Assembly: GCA_949285665.1 (NCBI GenBank)
Contig: CASDYC010000001.1
Coordinates: forward strand, 644,107 to 708,106
Length of the DNA stretch: 64,000 nucleotides
Direction: 5' to 3'
Origin: an uncultured bacterium
Lineage (GTDB): Bacteria > Bacillota_I > Bacilli_A > RFN20 > CAG-826
Shown here piece after piece: positions 47,247 through 56,239 of this stretch; positions within the stretch are counted from its first letter, which is position 1, and every line of letters begins with the position of its first letter. Both the position numbers and the translations under genes were made by a program. The notes beneath the pieces were generated by a model. That model was given only the letters and a program-made list of their open reading frames with translations. It did not search any database and was not told the DNA's origin.

Positions 47247-48565
47247 AAATAAATTATAATCAATTTTTTAAACTTGCTAAAGATAAAGGAATTGAAGAAT
47301 CAGAATTAAAATATACTTCTAATTCATCTTTTGAGTGTTCAATATTTAGTCATGAAATTGATTCATATTCTGCTTCTTCTACTTCTTCATTAACCGCTCG
47401 AGGAATTTATAACAATGTTATGGGTTTTTCAAATACTAACAATATAAATAAAGATAGTTTTGATTATTTAGTTAATTCAATAATTGAGAGTTCTGAATAT
47501 ATTGAAAAAAATGATGACACTATTATTTTTAAAGGATCAAAAAAATATAAGAAAGTTCATACATTTAATAAAGATCTTGAAAATATATCAAAAGATGAAA
47601 AAATTAAAAAATTATTTGATATTGAAAATAAATTATATGAATTTGATTCTAGAATTCAAAACGTAATTGTTGGTTATAGTGAAAATTCAAAAGAATCTCA
47701 AATTGCTAATTCTTATGGATTGAAATTAAAATCAAAAACTAATTATTATCAAATTTATGCTCAAGTTACTGCAAAGGACAATGACCAGGTTGTCTCAGAA
47801 GGTGATATATTTATTGATAATGATTTTTCAAAATTTGACATCGATGTATGGTGTAATGAATTAGCAAGTAGAGCAATTAAAAAATTAAATCCAATCCAAG
47901 TAAAATCTGGAAAATATAAAGTTTTATTAAATCAAGATACCGTTGCAACATTAATTAATAAATTACTTACTTCAACAAGTAGTGAAGAAATCCAAAAAGG
48001 CTCTTCTATTTTAATTAATAAATTAAATCAACAAATTGCTTCAAAAAAATTAACTGTTTATGAAAAACCACTTGAAAAAAATATATTTGCTAGAAGTTTT
48101 GATGATGAAGGTGTTGCAACTTATAATAAAGAATTAATAAAAAAAGGGGTTTTAAAAACTTATTTATATAATTTAACAACTGCTAAAAAAGATAACGTAG
48201 AATCAACAGGTAATGGTTATATGAGTGGACCAAAAATTGGGATTTCATTTACCAATGTTATTATTAAACCAGGAAGGCAAAGTTTTGATGAAACAGTTTC
48301 AAAAATTAAAAAAGGTATTTATATTACAGAAATTTCTGGAATTCACGCTGGTTTAAATTCTCAATCTGGTGAATTTAATTTACAATCTCAAGGTTATTTA
48401 ATTGAAGATGGTAAAATTACTAAACCATTATCACTTATTGTTTTAAGCGGAAATTTATTTGAAATGTTTAATAACATTGCAACTATTTGTAGCGATTCAA
48501 AAGATATACTTGATACAAGGGTTCCAAGTATTTTAATCAAAAAATTAAGCGTTTCTGGTAAATAA
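47243..48565 (+). CDS. pmbA: TldE/PmbA metalloprotease partner subunit
   Basis: 440 residues of the TldD/PmbA family without the HExxxH motif, as expected for TldE. Recognisable blocks: SSTSSLTARGIYNNVMGFS-like N-terminal domain, FARSFDDEGVA, TGNGYMSGPKIGISFTNVII, and EISGIHAGLNSQSGEFNLQSQGY (split over ~300-420). Overlaps tldD by the ATGA junction. No ribosomal-peptide precursor gene was seen nearby, so general proteolysis is the safer role. Confidence 0.94.
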   Translation: MKINYNQFFKLAKDKGIEESELKYTSNSSFECSIFSHEIDSYSASSTSSLTARGIYNNVMGFSNTNNINKDSFDYLVNSIIESSEYIEKNDDTIIFKGSKKYKKVHTFNKDLENISKDEKIKKLFDIENKLYEFDSRIQNVIVGYSENSKESQIANSYGLKLKSKTNYYQIYAQVTAKDNDQVVSEGDIFIDNDFSKFDIDVWCNELASRAIKKLNPIQVKSGKYKVLLNQDTVATLINKLLTSTSSEEIQKGSSILINKLNQQIASKKLTVYEKPLEKNIFARSFDDEGVATYNKELIKKGVLKTYLYNLTTAKKDNVESTGNGYMSGPKIGISFTNVIIKPGRQSFDETVSKIKKGIYITEISGIHAGLNSQSGEFNLQSQGYLIEDGKITKPLSLIVLSGNLFEMFNNIATICSDSKDILDTRVPSILIKKLSVSGK

Positions 48566-48588
48566 AATACTTAAAAAACAATACTAAA

Positions 48589-48618
48589 TTAAAAGCATCC
48601 ATTAATGGATGCTTTTAA
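48589..48618. terminator. Bidirectional terminator, 30-bp perfect palindrome
   Basis: TTAAAAGCATCCATT and its exact reverse complement lie between the convergent pmbA and degV genes. Paired As and Ts on both flanks let it end transcription in either direction. Confidence 0.88.
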
Positions 48619-48644
48619 AATCTCCGCAAAACTCAAATATTTTT

Positions 48645-49511
48645 TTATTTTACTTTAAATAAATATAAAATTCCAATTGTTCTAGGTCCACAATGAGATG
48701 AAACAGTTGCGCCGGCTCTTGTAATATGTAAATGACCTTTTGGAACATATTTTTCAATTCTTTCTTTTATATATTCATAATCTTTACAATCACTTGGGCC
48801 ACTATGAGTAATAAATACATTTTCCATATCAATTTTATGAATATCGTTTTTAAATTCGTTAATTTGTTCATCCATGGCTTTTTCATATTTGCCACGAACT
48901 TTCTTTTCAACTATTAATTTATTATTAACTACTTTAATAATTGGATGAATATGTAAAAAATTACCCATTAAAAATGCAGCTGTAGAACATCTTCCGCCTT
49001 TATATAAATAATCTAAAACATCAACACAGAACTTAACACTAGAATTATCAGCATGTTTATCAATTAATTCTTTAATTTCATGAATATTTTTTCCCTCATT
49101 TATATATTTTCTTGCTTTAAGTAATAACAAACCGATGCCAGTTGATAAAGTTTTTGAATCTGATAATTCAATATCATCACTATTTAATTGGTTTTTTGCA
49201 AGGACTGCATTTTGAAATGTTGAGGAAATTCCACTTCCAGTTCCCACATAAAATACTTGATTACCTTTTTCCAATTCTTTTTTAAATGCTTCCAAAAATC
49301 TTTGTACACTAATTGCAGCAGTTTTTGGTGTACTTTTTTCTTTTTCGACTCGTTTATATATTTCATCTGGAGTAATATCAACTCCATCATAATACTCTTT
49401 TTCATCACCTTTAAAATTAACAACTAAAGGAAGCACAGCATCACATTTAACTACATCATATAATTCTTTTGATAAATCACACAATGTATCAGTTATTAGA
49501 CTTATTGCCAT
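48645..49511 (-). CDS. DegV family fatty-acid-binding protein
   Basis: 288 residues. N-terminal ITDTLCDLSKEL, STPKTAAIS (the STPKTSxPS-like loop), VGTGSGISSTFQNA, and LDYLYKGGRCSTAAFLMG mark the DegV fold. Members such as FakB bind a fatty acid and present it to the kinase FakA for phospholipid synthesis; no fakA is in this window. GGAGG before the ATG. Confidence 0.92.
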   Translation of the reverse strand: MAISLITDTLCDLSKELYDVVKCDAVLPLVVNFKGDEKEYYDGVDITPDEIYKRVEKEKSTPKTAAISVQRFLEAFKKELEKGNQVFYVGTGSGISSTFQNAVLAKNQLNSDDIELSDSKTLSTGIGLLLLKARKYINEGKNIHEIKELIDKHADNSSVKFCVDVLDYLYKGGRCSTAAFLMGNFLHIHPIIKVVNNKLIVEKKVRGKYEKAMDEQINEFKNDIHKIDMENVFITHSGPSDCKDYEYIKERIEKYVPKGHLHITRAGATVSSHCGPRTIGILYLFKVK

Positions 49512-49627
49512 AAGATATCCTCCATAAAACTTATTTTACTAAATGCATTAATATAATTTTATATTATTTTTTATTGTTTTAAAGTGATTTTAATATATTT
49601 ATAATATTAGTGTTAGGGATTTTTATT

Positions 49628-50371
49628 ATGGAAAAAGAAGAAAAGAAACTTACGCCTGAGCAAGCTGAAAAAGAAAAAGCTAAGGCAGAAAAAAGAGCTC
49701 AAAGAAAAAACAAAAGAAAAGGTTTATGGAAAGAATTTAAAGCGTTCATAACACGTGGAAATGTCGTTGATATGGCAGTTGGTGTTGTCATTGGTGGTGC
49801 ATTTAGTGCTATTGTAACATCAGTTGTTAATATCTTATTAAGTATTTGTACTTGGGGTGTTCCAGGTGGTTTAAGTGGATTATTTACAGTTTTACCAGCA
49901 TTAAATGCAACTCAAGCAGGTTTGGTTGGTATTGGTCAATCATTCTCGAGTTCTGATTTACAAGATTTAGCTGAAAAAATGTCTTTAACAAGATATGGTG
50001 AAACCGAAGGCGCAGATCCATTAATTATTGAAACAGTTAAAAACGAAATCTTATCAAAATATACACTTCATGGTGGAACATATGTTTATAATACTGCTGC
50101 TTTAATTGATTGGGGTGCAGTTATTAATGCAATTATTTCATTCTTAATTATTGCATTTACATTATTTGTAATTGTTAAAGTTTATAATTATCTTTCTAAG
50201 AAGAGAAAAGAAATGGAAGAAGCTCTTAGAGAAGAATATTATAAAAAACATCCAGAAAAAAGGCCTGCACCTGTTGAAGTTGGTGCTCCAAAACCTACTG
50301 AATTAGATGTTTTATTACAAATTAAAGAAGAATTAAAATTACTAAACGGCGCTTCTGAAGAAAAGAAATAA
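49628..50371 (+). CDS. mscL: Large-conductance mechanosensitive channel MscL, extended form
   Basis: 247 residues from the ATG at 49628 with AGGGAT upstream; a GTG six codons earlier is less likely. The signature [20 protein letters not shown] (about 40-59) and helix 2 ([19 protein letters not shown]) are clear, and [13 protein letters not shown] matches the C-terminal bundle. Usual MscL is ~130-150 residues; this one has a ~35-residue charged N-terminal extension, a ~75-residue extracellular loop and a longer Pro/Lys linker. Opens on membrane tension to release solutes. Confidence 0.92.
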   Translation: MEKEEKKLTPEQAEKEKAKAEKRAQRKNKRKGLWKEFKAFITRGNVVDMAVGVVIGGAFSAIVTSVVNILLSICTWGVPGGLSGLFTVLPALNATQAGLVGIGQSFSSSDLQDLAEKMSLTRYGETEGADPLIIETVKNEILSKYTLHGGTYVYNTAALIDWGAVINAIISFLIIAFTLFVIVKVYNYLSKKRKEMEEALREEYYKKHPEKRPAPVEVGAPKPTELDVLLQIKEELKLLNGASEEKK

Positions 50372-50400
50372 AAAATATAATCTAATAAACCTTTCTGATA

Positions 50401-50428
50401 AAAACATGCGTTAAGAACGCATGTTTTT
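50401..50428 (+). terminator. mscL terminator
   Basis: 12-bp stem AAAACATGCGTT / AACGCATGTTTT with an AAG loop and T run. Confidence 0.9.
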
Positions 50429-50508
50429 TATTTTTAAATAAACTTTATAATTAAAAGCTATAAAGATCATTGGGGTTTAAATATAATATTTTTAATTTTA
50501 AAGTAAAT

Positions 50509-50536
50509 AAAAACCGTGGATCTTTATCCCCGGTTT
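50509..50536 (-). terminator. Terminator of the five-gene operon
   Basis: Stem AAACCG / CGGTTT extended by GGAT / ATCC across one mismatch; T-rich tail on the minus strand, 22 bp after the stop at 50558. Confidence 0.7.
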
Positions 50537-50557
50537 AAATTTTAAATTTAGTTTAGT

Positions 50558-51781
50558 TTAATCATCATCTTCATCGTCGTCATCGTCGACTTTTGAAGTT
50601 TTATTATTAGTTTTTGCTTTTGTTGATGTTGCGCTTTGATTATCAGCTTTTTTATCTTTTTTAACATCTTTTAAGACTAGTTGCCATGTTGGATGTTTTT
50701 CTCTAACTTTTACTAATGCATTTTTGTATAAAGTTTTTTCTATTTCTTTTCTTCCAGATTCAACTTTTTTATAAGCGGCATTAGCTCTTGAAGTTGTATA
50801 TTGAACTTCTCCTTCAGAGTTTTCTAAAATACCTGCAACTAATACATAAGCTCTAATACATTCAATAACACCAAGATTAGAGATATTTTTTCTTTCTTCT
50901 TGTGAGAGTTTTTCATAATAGAATTCTTTTGCTTCAGTTAATTTATCATTAATTATTAATAAATAAGTTTTTTGAGCAAATAATTTAGCTTTATTTTTTT
51001 CAGATAATTTTTCAGTATTTTGACACATTTTATCTAAAATTTTATAAGCTTCATCTTGTTTATTTTCTAATAAATATTTATAAACTTTTACTAAATTAAT
51101 ATCATAAGTATAATCTGTAACATCATCAAATACTTTTGTATCGCCAGGATCTTGTCCTAGAATATTGCAACTTCTAACTCTTAATGATTCGTTAAAAGCT
51201 TCAATATTTTCTTTTTTCATAACAATTGTTAATTGATAACCATCAGTTAATGAATCTAGTTGAGTTGGAACAATATCATAGAATAATAACATTGCAGAAA
51301 CAAATAAAGATACAACACCAACTGCTTGCCAAATTCCTTCGGTTAAACTATATAAGAAGAAACTTCCAATTAATAATAAGATTAAGAAAATAATTGGAAG
51401 CCATAACATAGCCTTTGGTTTTGAAATAAATTTATCGTTTTCATCTTTTTTTGGCATAACAATTGTATCACCCATTAAACCATCAAAAGATTTAAATCTA
51501 AATTTAAATTTATTATCTTTTTTATAAAGATTTAACCATAAAAAATTAACTGAGATTATTTGATATTTTCCAATTTTAGCACCTAAAACGTGACCTATTT
51601 CTGTTAATAATCCACCAATTATGAGAGTTACTAAAAATCCACCAAGTGAATAAGCAAAACCCATTGCACCTTCAGCACCATTTGCTACATAAATTGGACT
51701 AACAACATATAAAAATACAAGGATAGCAGAGACTATAATTATTGCATAAACAATAAGACTCGCCCAATCTTCTTTTTTCAT
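50558..51781 (-). CDS. Membrane protein with degenerate M50-like site and acidic tail
   Basis: 407 residues. About five helices in the first ~185 residues; LLTEIGHVLGAKIGKYQIIS with following LYKKDNKFKFRF resembles M50-type site-2 protease-like proteins, whose motif is HExGHxxG, but the first His is Thr here (TEIGH), so zinc catalysis is doubtful. A soluble helical domain follows (about 200-380, TPR-like by eye), then a Lys/Ser/Thr linker and a run of Asp/Glu to the end. The start overlaps the dehydrogenase stop by 4 bp. Last gene of the operon. Confidence 0.65.
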   Translation of the reverse strand: MKKEDWASLIVYAIIIVSAILVFLYVVSPIYVANGAEGAMGFAYSLGGFLVTLIIGGLLTEIGHVLGAKIGKYQIISVNFLWLNLYKKDNKFKFRFKSFDGLMGDTIVMPKKDENDKFISKPKAMLWLPIIFLILLLIGSFFLYSLTEGIWQAVGVVSLFVSAMLLFYDIVPTQLDSLTDGYQLTIVMKKENIEAFNESLRVRSCNILGQDPGDTKVFDDVTDYTYDINLVKVYKYLLENKQDEAYKILDKMCQNTEKLSEKNKAKLFAQKTYLLIINDKLTEAKEFYYEKLSQEERKNISNLGVIECIRAYVLVAGILENSEGEVQYTTSRANAAYKKVESGRKEIEKTLYKNALVKVREKHPTWQLVLKDVKKDKKADNQSATSTKAKTNNKTSKVDDDDDEDDD

Positions 51782-52965
51782 TGATTTTTACCTCCTAAAC
51801 ATCTAATGAATATATTTTTTGAGATTTCTTCATTTAACATTTTGCCATTATGATCAATCTCACGTGTACCATTTTTGACAAATTGTTTTGCTAATTCATT
51901 AATGTCACAATCAGTTATGCCTAAATCTGCAAAACTAAGAGGCATACCTAAAATTTTAAAGTAATTTTGTAAATTTTCAATAAATAATTTACCACATTCT
52001 CTCTCATTTTCAATAAATGTGTTAAATAAATATTTGTTCAATATTGCTAATTTCTTATAATCTTGTTCAAAAAAATCTTTTAAAAATTGTGGAAAAATAA
52101 CCGCTAAACCAGCTCCGTGAGCAACACTAGGATAAATTCCAGATAAAATATGTTCTAAATAATGAACTGGCATATTATGATTTTTACCTAAATTTGTTAA
52201 GTTATTATGTGAAAACGAACTTGCTAACATAATATTTGCTCTTGCATCATAATCGTTTGGATTTTTAAGTAATTTAAGTGAATTATCAATTACATTTTTT
52301 AATAATCCAATAGCTAAATAATCAGCCAACATTTCATCACTGCTTTTAGATAAGAATCGTTCAAAAGTATGCATTAAAATATCAACAATTCCACACATTG
52401 TTTGATATTTTGGAAGACTTAAAGTTAATGTTGGATCTTCAATTACAAATAATGGTCTTACTAAATCACTATTAAAACCTTTTTTAATTTTAAGTTCGTC
52501 ATCTTGAATTACACAAGAATTTGAAAGCTCGCTACCACTTGCTGGGATTGTTAAAATAACTCCAATTGGTAAAGACTTTGTAGGAATTGCTTTTTTTAAA
52601 TTAAAGTCAAAAACATCTTTATCATAATAATAATTTACAGCAATGCTTTTTGCAGTATCAATTACACTACCTCCGCCAATTGCTAAAATTAAATCAATGT
52701 TTTTGTTTTTAATTAAATTTAATCCTTTAATTACATCTTTTTTTATAGGATTAGGTCTAATGTTATCTAATATTAAATAAGATATATTAGATTTATTTAA
52801 TAAATTTAATATTTGATCTAATAATCCAGATGATTTTATATGATGTTGTCCAATAACAATAAGTATATTATTTTTATTATATACTTTTAAAATCTTTGCA
52901 ATTCTTAAATATTTTTGTTTTCCAAAATAAATTTTGGTTGGTGAAATAAATTCAAAATCTTCCAT
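51778..52965 (-). CDS. Iron-containing alcohol dehydrogenase
   Basis: 395 residues. NAD(P) motif IGGGSVIDTAKSIA, TIPASGSELS, and metal ligands in GIVDILMHTFER and the later PVHYLEHILSG / SVAHGAGLA His residues match the butanol-dehydrogenase/YqhD branch of group III alcohol dehydrogenases. It reduces aldehydes to alcohols in the cytosol. Starts 2 bp downstream of the TetR gene and overlaps the next gene by 4 bp. The pairing with a TetR regulator suggests aldehyde detoxification (inference). Confidence 0.92.
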   Translation of the reverse strand: MEDFEFISPTKIYFGKQKYLRIAKILKVYNKNNILIVIGQHHIKSSGLLDQILNLLNKSNISYLILDNIRPNPIKKDVIKGLNLIKNKNIDLILAIGGGSVIDTAKSIAVNYYYDKDVFDFNLKKAIPTKSLPIGVILTIPASGSELSNSCVIQDDELKIKKGFNSDLVRPLFVIEDPTLTLSLPKYQTMCGIVDILMHTFERFLSKSSDEMLADYLAIGLLKNVIDNSLKLLKNPNDYDARANIMLASSFSHNNLTNLGKNHNMPVHYLEHILSGIYPSVAHGAGLAVIFPQFLKDFFEQDYKKLAILNKYLFNTFIENERECGKLFIENLQNYFKILGMPLSFADLGITDCDINELAKQFVKNGTREIDHNGKMLNEEISKNIFIRCLGGKNQ

Positions 52966-52967
52966 AA

Positions 52968-53525
52968 TTAAATTTTATTCCTATTCTCATTGATATATTT
53001 AATATTTAGTTCTAAAACTTTTTTATTTATAAATATTTCAATTTTATTTAATGTAATTGAGATATTATAATCATCTTCATCTTTTAATTCGTTTACTATT
53101 AAATTACTAATTGCAGTTTTATGATAATTAATTATTTCATTAACTTCTTTTTTTGATAAATATTTTATTTCATCAAATTCATCTAATCTAAATTGAACAC
53201 AAGGAATTAATAAATTAGATAAGAATTTAATAACTAATTCTTTTAAATTGCCTCTTATTAATTCAACAAAAAATCTCGATTCATCTTTAATAAATTCTAA
53301 TATTTTTGTTAAAAAATAAGAATTATCAACATTTAAAAATAAATCATTTTGCATATCAACTAAAATTGATTCTGTTAAATCATAAATATCTCTAAAATGA
53401 TAATAAAACGTTTGTCTTTGAATATTTAATTCTTTACACAAAGATGCAACATTAATTGAATCAAGAGAATAATTATTTAAATCTTTTATAAATTGTTTTT
53501 TGATTAAAGAGGCATTATTTTTCAT
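52968..53525 (-). CDS. TetR/AcrR family transcriptional regulator
   Basis: 185 residues from MKNNASLIKK; GGAGG lies 8 nt before this ATG, while a TTG five codons earlier lies on the Shine-Dalgarno itself. Helix-turn-helix: INVASLCKELNIQRQTFYYH at about 23-42. The C-terminal half resembles the DhaS-like group, as does the other TetR at 23046. Located inside the operon between the P-type ATPase (overlapping it by 11 bp) and the alcohol dehydrogenase, so it probably regulates its own operon. Confidence 0.88.
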   Translation of the reverse strand: MKNNASLIKKQFIKDLNNYSLDSINVASLCKELNIQRQTFYYHFRDIYDLTESILVDMQNDLFLNVDNSYFLTKILEFIKDESRFFVELIRGNLKELVIKFLSNLLIPCVQFRLDEFDEIKYLSKKEVNEIINYHKTAISNLIVNELKDEDDYNISITLNKIEIFINKKVLELNIKYINENRNKI

Positions 53526-56238
53526 GTTTTTTACCTCCAAATAATGTTATTTCTTCTTTTCTTTGTTGTTTTTGAGTAATTCTTTCAACCTTATCAAGAT
53601 AACTATTTTTATTAATAACTCTATCTAAACCAAGATAACCAATTACACCAAAACAAACAAAACTTATTAACCATAACCAGTCATTAAGTGATAACCAGGT
53701 AAATTCAAATGCAAAATACCACCCACCAAAAGAAGTTGAATTCGTATTTACATCAACAAATGGGATTAAATAAGCGCCAGTTAAACAAATAATAGTCAAT
53801 AAAATAATTCCAATTACTACAAAAAATCTATATTTTGAAAATGGCTGACTAACTTTAATAAATGAAACTCCTCCAATTGCCGCCATTGCAATTGCGCCCA
53901 TTGCCTGGAATGACCTACTTAACATTCCATTATATTCTCCATCTGGAAGTATTTGCCACACTCCATTAACGCTTTCATATCTTATATATGGATCACCTAA
54001 TAACCATAAATCATGATTAAAATAATTTGTCATATAAATTGTATAAAAGCTTAAAATTATTGTTGAAATAACAATCGATACCGGTAGTGCCTTTCGAATA
54101 GCATTTGATAAGAACGATCCTCTTAATTTATTTGCGTTAGGTTCTAAAGCTAAGAAGAAACCACCAACTCCAATAAATGCAACTTCCCAAATATAGAAAT
54201 TAGAAACTGATAATGGGAATTGCATATTAATATCTCGAGAAATAAATACCGCTAAAATTGAAACAAATGTAACAATTACAGAAAACATAGTTTTAGATAA
54301 AAATAAAGATGATGTTCTTTGTAAATTATTAATAACTCTTCTTCCCTCAGCGACAACACTTGGTAAAACTGAAAAATTTGAGTCAAGTAAAACAAGATGA
54401 GAAATATTTTTGGCGGCATCTGAACCACTTGCCATTGCAATACTACAATCTGCTCTTTTTAAGGCTAAAATATCATTAACTCCATCGCCAGTCATTGCGA
54501 CTGTTTTCTTACTTTCTTTCATAGAAACAACAAGCGCTTCTTTTTGCTCTGGAGAAACTCTTCCAAAAATTGTGTAATCATTTGCGACTTTTTTAACTTC
54601 TTCAATACTTTTTCCTTCTAAATTAATATATTTATCAAAATTTTTAATGCCAGTTTTTTTAGCAATTTCACTAACGGTCATTGGATCGTCACCTGATATA
54701 ACTTTAATATCGACACCGTTTTCCATAAACCAATTAAGTGTGCTTGGTGCATCATCTCTAATATGATCTTCTAGTAATAAAACCGCAATACAAGTCATTG
54801 TTTTTGGAAGTTTTTCTTTTTCAATTCTTCCTTTTGAAACAGTTAAAATCATACAACGATAACCTTTTGTTGTATATTTTTTAATTATTGATTCCACGTC
54901 GGTTTTATTGTCAATTTTTATATAACCAAAAGCACCTAATCCAACACTCCCAACTTTTTCTAAATAACATCCACTATATTTAGTTTCGCTCGAAAATGGT
55001 AAAACTTTACTGGCCATAAAAACTTCTTCATCAGTAAATTTTTCAACCAATGCTTTGGCAGTGTAATTATCATCTTTAGTAGCAAATAATAATGAAGAGA
55101 TAATTTGTTTTATTTTTTCATTTGTATATGATTTATCAACTCTTATTAAATCACTAACCGACATAGTTCCATCAGTGATTGTTCCAGTTTTATCAAGGCA
55201 TAAAGTATCAACTCTTGCAAGCATTTCAATACAATATAATTCTTGAACTAAACATCTTTTTCTTGCAAGAGCTAAAACTCCAACTGATAAAGTAACACTA
55301 GTTAGCAAGAATAATCCGGCTGGAATCATTGAAACCATTGAACCAACAAATCCAGAAATATATCTATGACCTTCACTTGGATCAACAAACCAACTCCAGA
55401 AATCCATCTTAATCTCCATTGTTTCAGCTTGCAAAATATATGAATACCAATAAGATACAATTGATAAAGTAAATAATGTAATAACAACAATGGCAATAAT
55501 TTTAAATAAGAAATTTAAAGATTTTAAAATTTCAGATTTTGGCTTATTAAAAGCGGCAGCTTTTGCTTGAATAATTTCAGCTTTATTACAAGCTCCAATT
55601 CGATTTACTCTTGCATAACAATTTCCGCTTGAAATATAAGTCCCAGATAAAATTTCGTCATCAACTTTTTTTCTAACAGCATCAGGTTCTCCTGTCAACA
55701 TTGCTTCATTAACGGCGCATTTTCCTTTAATTACAATGCAATCAGCTGGAACTTGATCTCCATTTTTTAAGAATATTACATCATCTAAAACTAATTCATT
55801 TGCATTAATTTCAATTTCTTGTCCATTTCTTACAACCGTAGTTTGTGCTTTATTTACAATTGATAATTTATCAACTAATTTTCTGGCTCTAATATCTTGA
55901 ATTAAACCAATTAATGAGTTACATAAAATTACTCCTAAAAACATTAATTGTGAATAATATTCGATTCCAGCAATTAAAACCATGACTGCCAATGCATAAA
56001 TTAAAATTGAAAAGAACGGAAAAAAGTTATCAAAAACAATTTTAAAATATGATTTAGTTACAACTTTTTTCTTTTTATTAACAAGGTTTTTACTAATTCT
56101 ATCTTTTATTATTTCATCATCTAATCCAGTATCAAATGAAGGATCAAATCTTTCTGCTTCATTAATTTGTTTTTCTAACTGATTTCTTTGCTTTTCAATA
56201 ATTTTTGCATAACCAAATTTTAAAAATGAAAAATCCAT
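53515..56238 (-). CDS. Cation-translocating P-type ATPase, CtpE-like
   Basis: 907 residues from the ATG at 56238, 8 nt after AAGGAG (a GTG three codons earlier is less likely). MLTGEPDAV, DKTGTITDGTMSV, GDGVNDILALKRADCSIAMASG and helix-4 motif SMIPAGLFLLTSVTLSVG. The PAGL form and NNLQRTSSLFLSKT fit the CtpE/YfgQ-like group, linked in some bacteria to calcium or manganese transport; the ion is not certain. Unusual acidic/basic N-terminal ~75 residues before the first helix. Starts 1 bp after the ABC gene stop. Confidence 0.88.
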   Translation of the reverse strand: MDFSFLKFGYAKIIEKQRNQLEKQINEAERFDPSFDTGLDDEIIKDRISKNLVNKKKKVVTKSYFKIVFDNFFPFFSILIYALAVMVLIAGIEYYSQLMFLGVILCNSLIGLIQDIRARKLVDKLSIVNKAQTTVVRNGQEIEINANELVLDDVIFLKNGDQVPADCIVIKGKCAVNEAMLTGEPDAVRKKVDDEILSGTYISSGNCYARVNRIGACNKAEIIQAKAAAFNKPKSEILKSLNFLFKIIAIVVITLFTLSIVSYWYSYILQAETMEIKMDFWSWFVDPSEGHRYISGFVGSMVSMIPAGLFLLTSVTLSVGVLALARKRCLVQELYCIEMLARVDTLCLDKTGTITDGTMSVSDLIRVDKSYTNEKIKQIISSLLFATKDDNYTAKALVEKFTDEEVFMASKVLPFSSETKYSGCYLEKVGSVGLGAFGYIKIDNKTDVESIIKKYTTKGYRCMILTVSKGRIEKEKLPKTMTCIAVLLLEDHIRDDAPSTLNWFMENGVDIKVISGDDPMTVSEIAKKTGIKNFDKYINLEGKSIEEVKKVANDYTIFGRVSPEQKEALVVSMKESKKTVAMTGDGVNDILALKRADCSIAMASGSDAAKNISHLVLLDSNFSVLPSVVAEGRRVINNLQRTSSLFLSKTMFSVIVTFVSILAVFISRDINMQFPLSVSNFYIWEVAFIGVGGFFLALEPNANKLRGSFLSNAIRKALPVSIVISTIILSFYTIYMTNYFNHDLWLLGDPYIRYESVNGVWQILPDGEYNGMLSRSFQAMGAIAMAAIGGVSFIKVSQPFSKYRFFVVIGIILLTIICLTGAYLIPFVDVNTNSTSFGGWYFAFEFTWLSLNDWLWLISFVCFGVIGYLGLDRVINKNSYLDKVERITQKQQRKEEITLFGGKKHEK

Positions 56239-56239
56239 A

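Noticed and set aside
45846-48565. Ribosomal-peptide (microcin-like) biosynthesis cluster around tldD/pmbA
   Set aside because: No precursor peptide, cyclodehydratase, radical SAM or dedicated exporter gene lies beside them.
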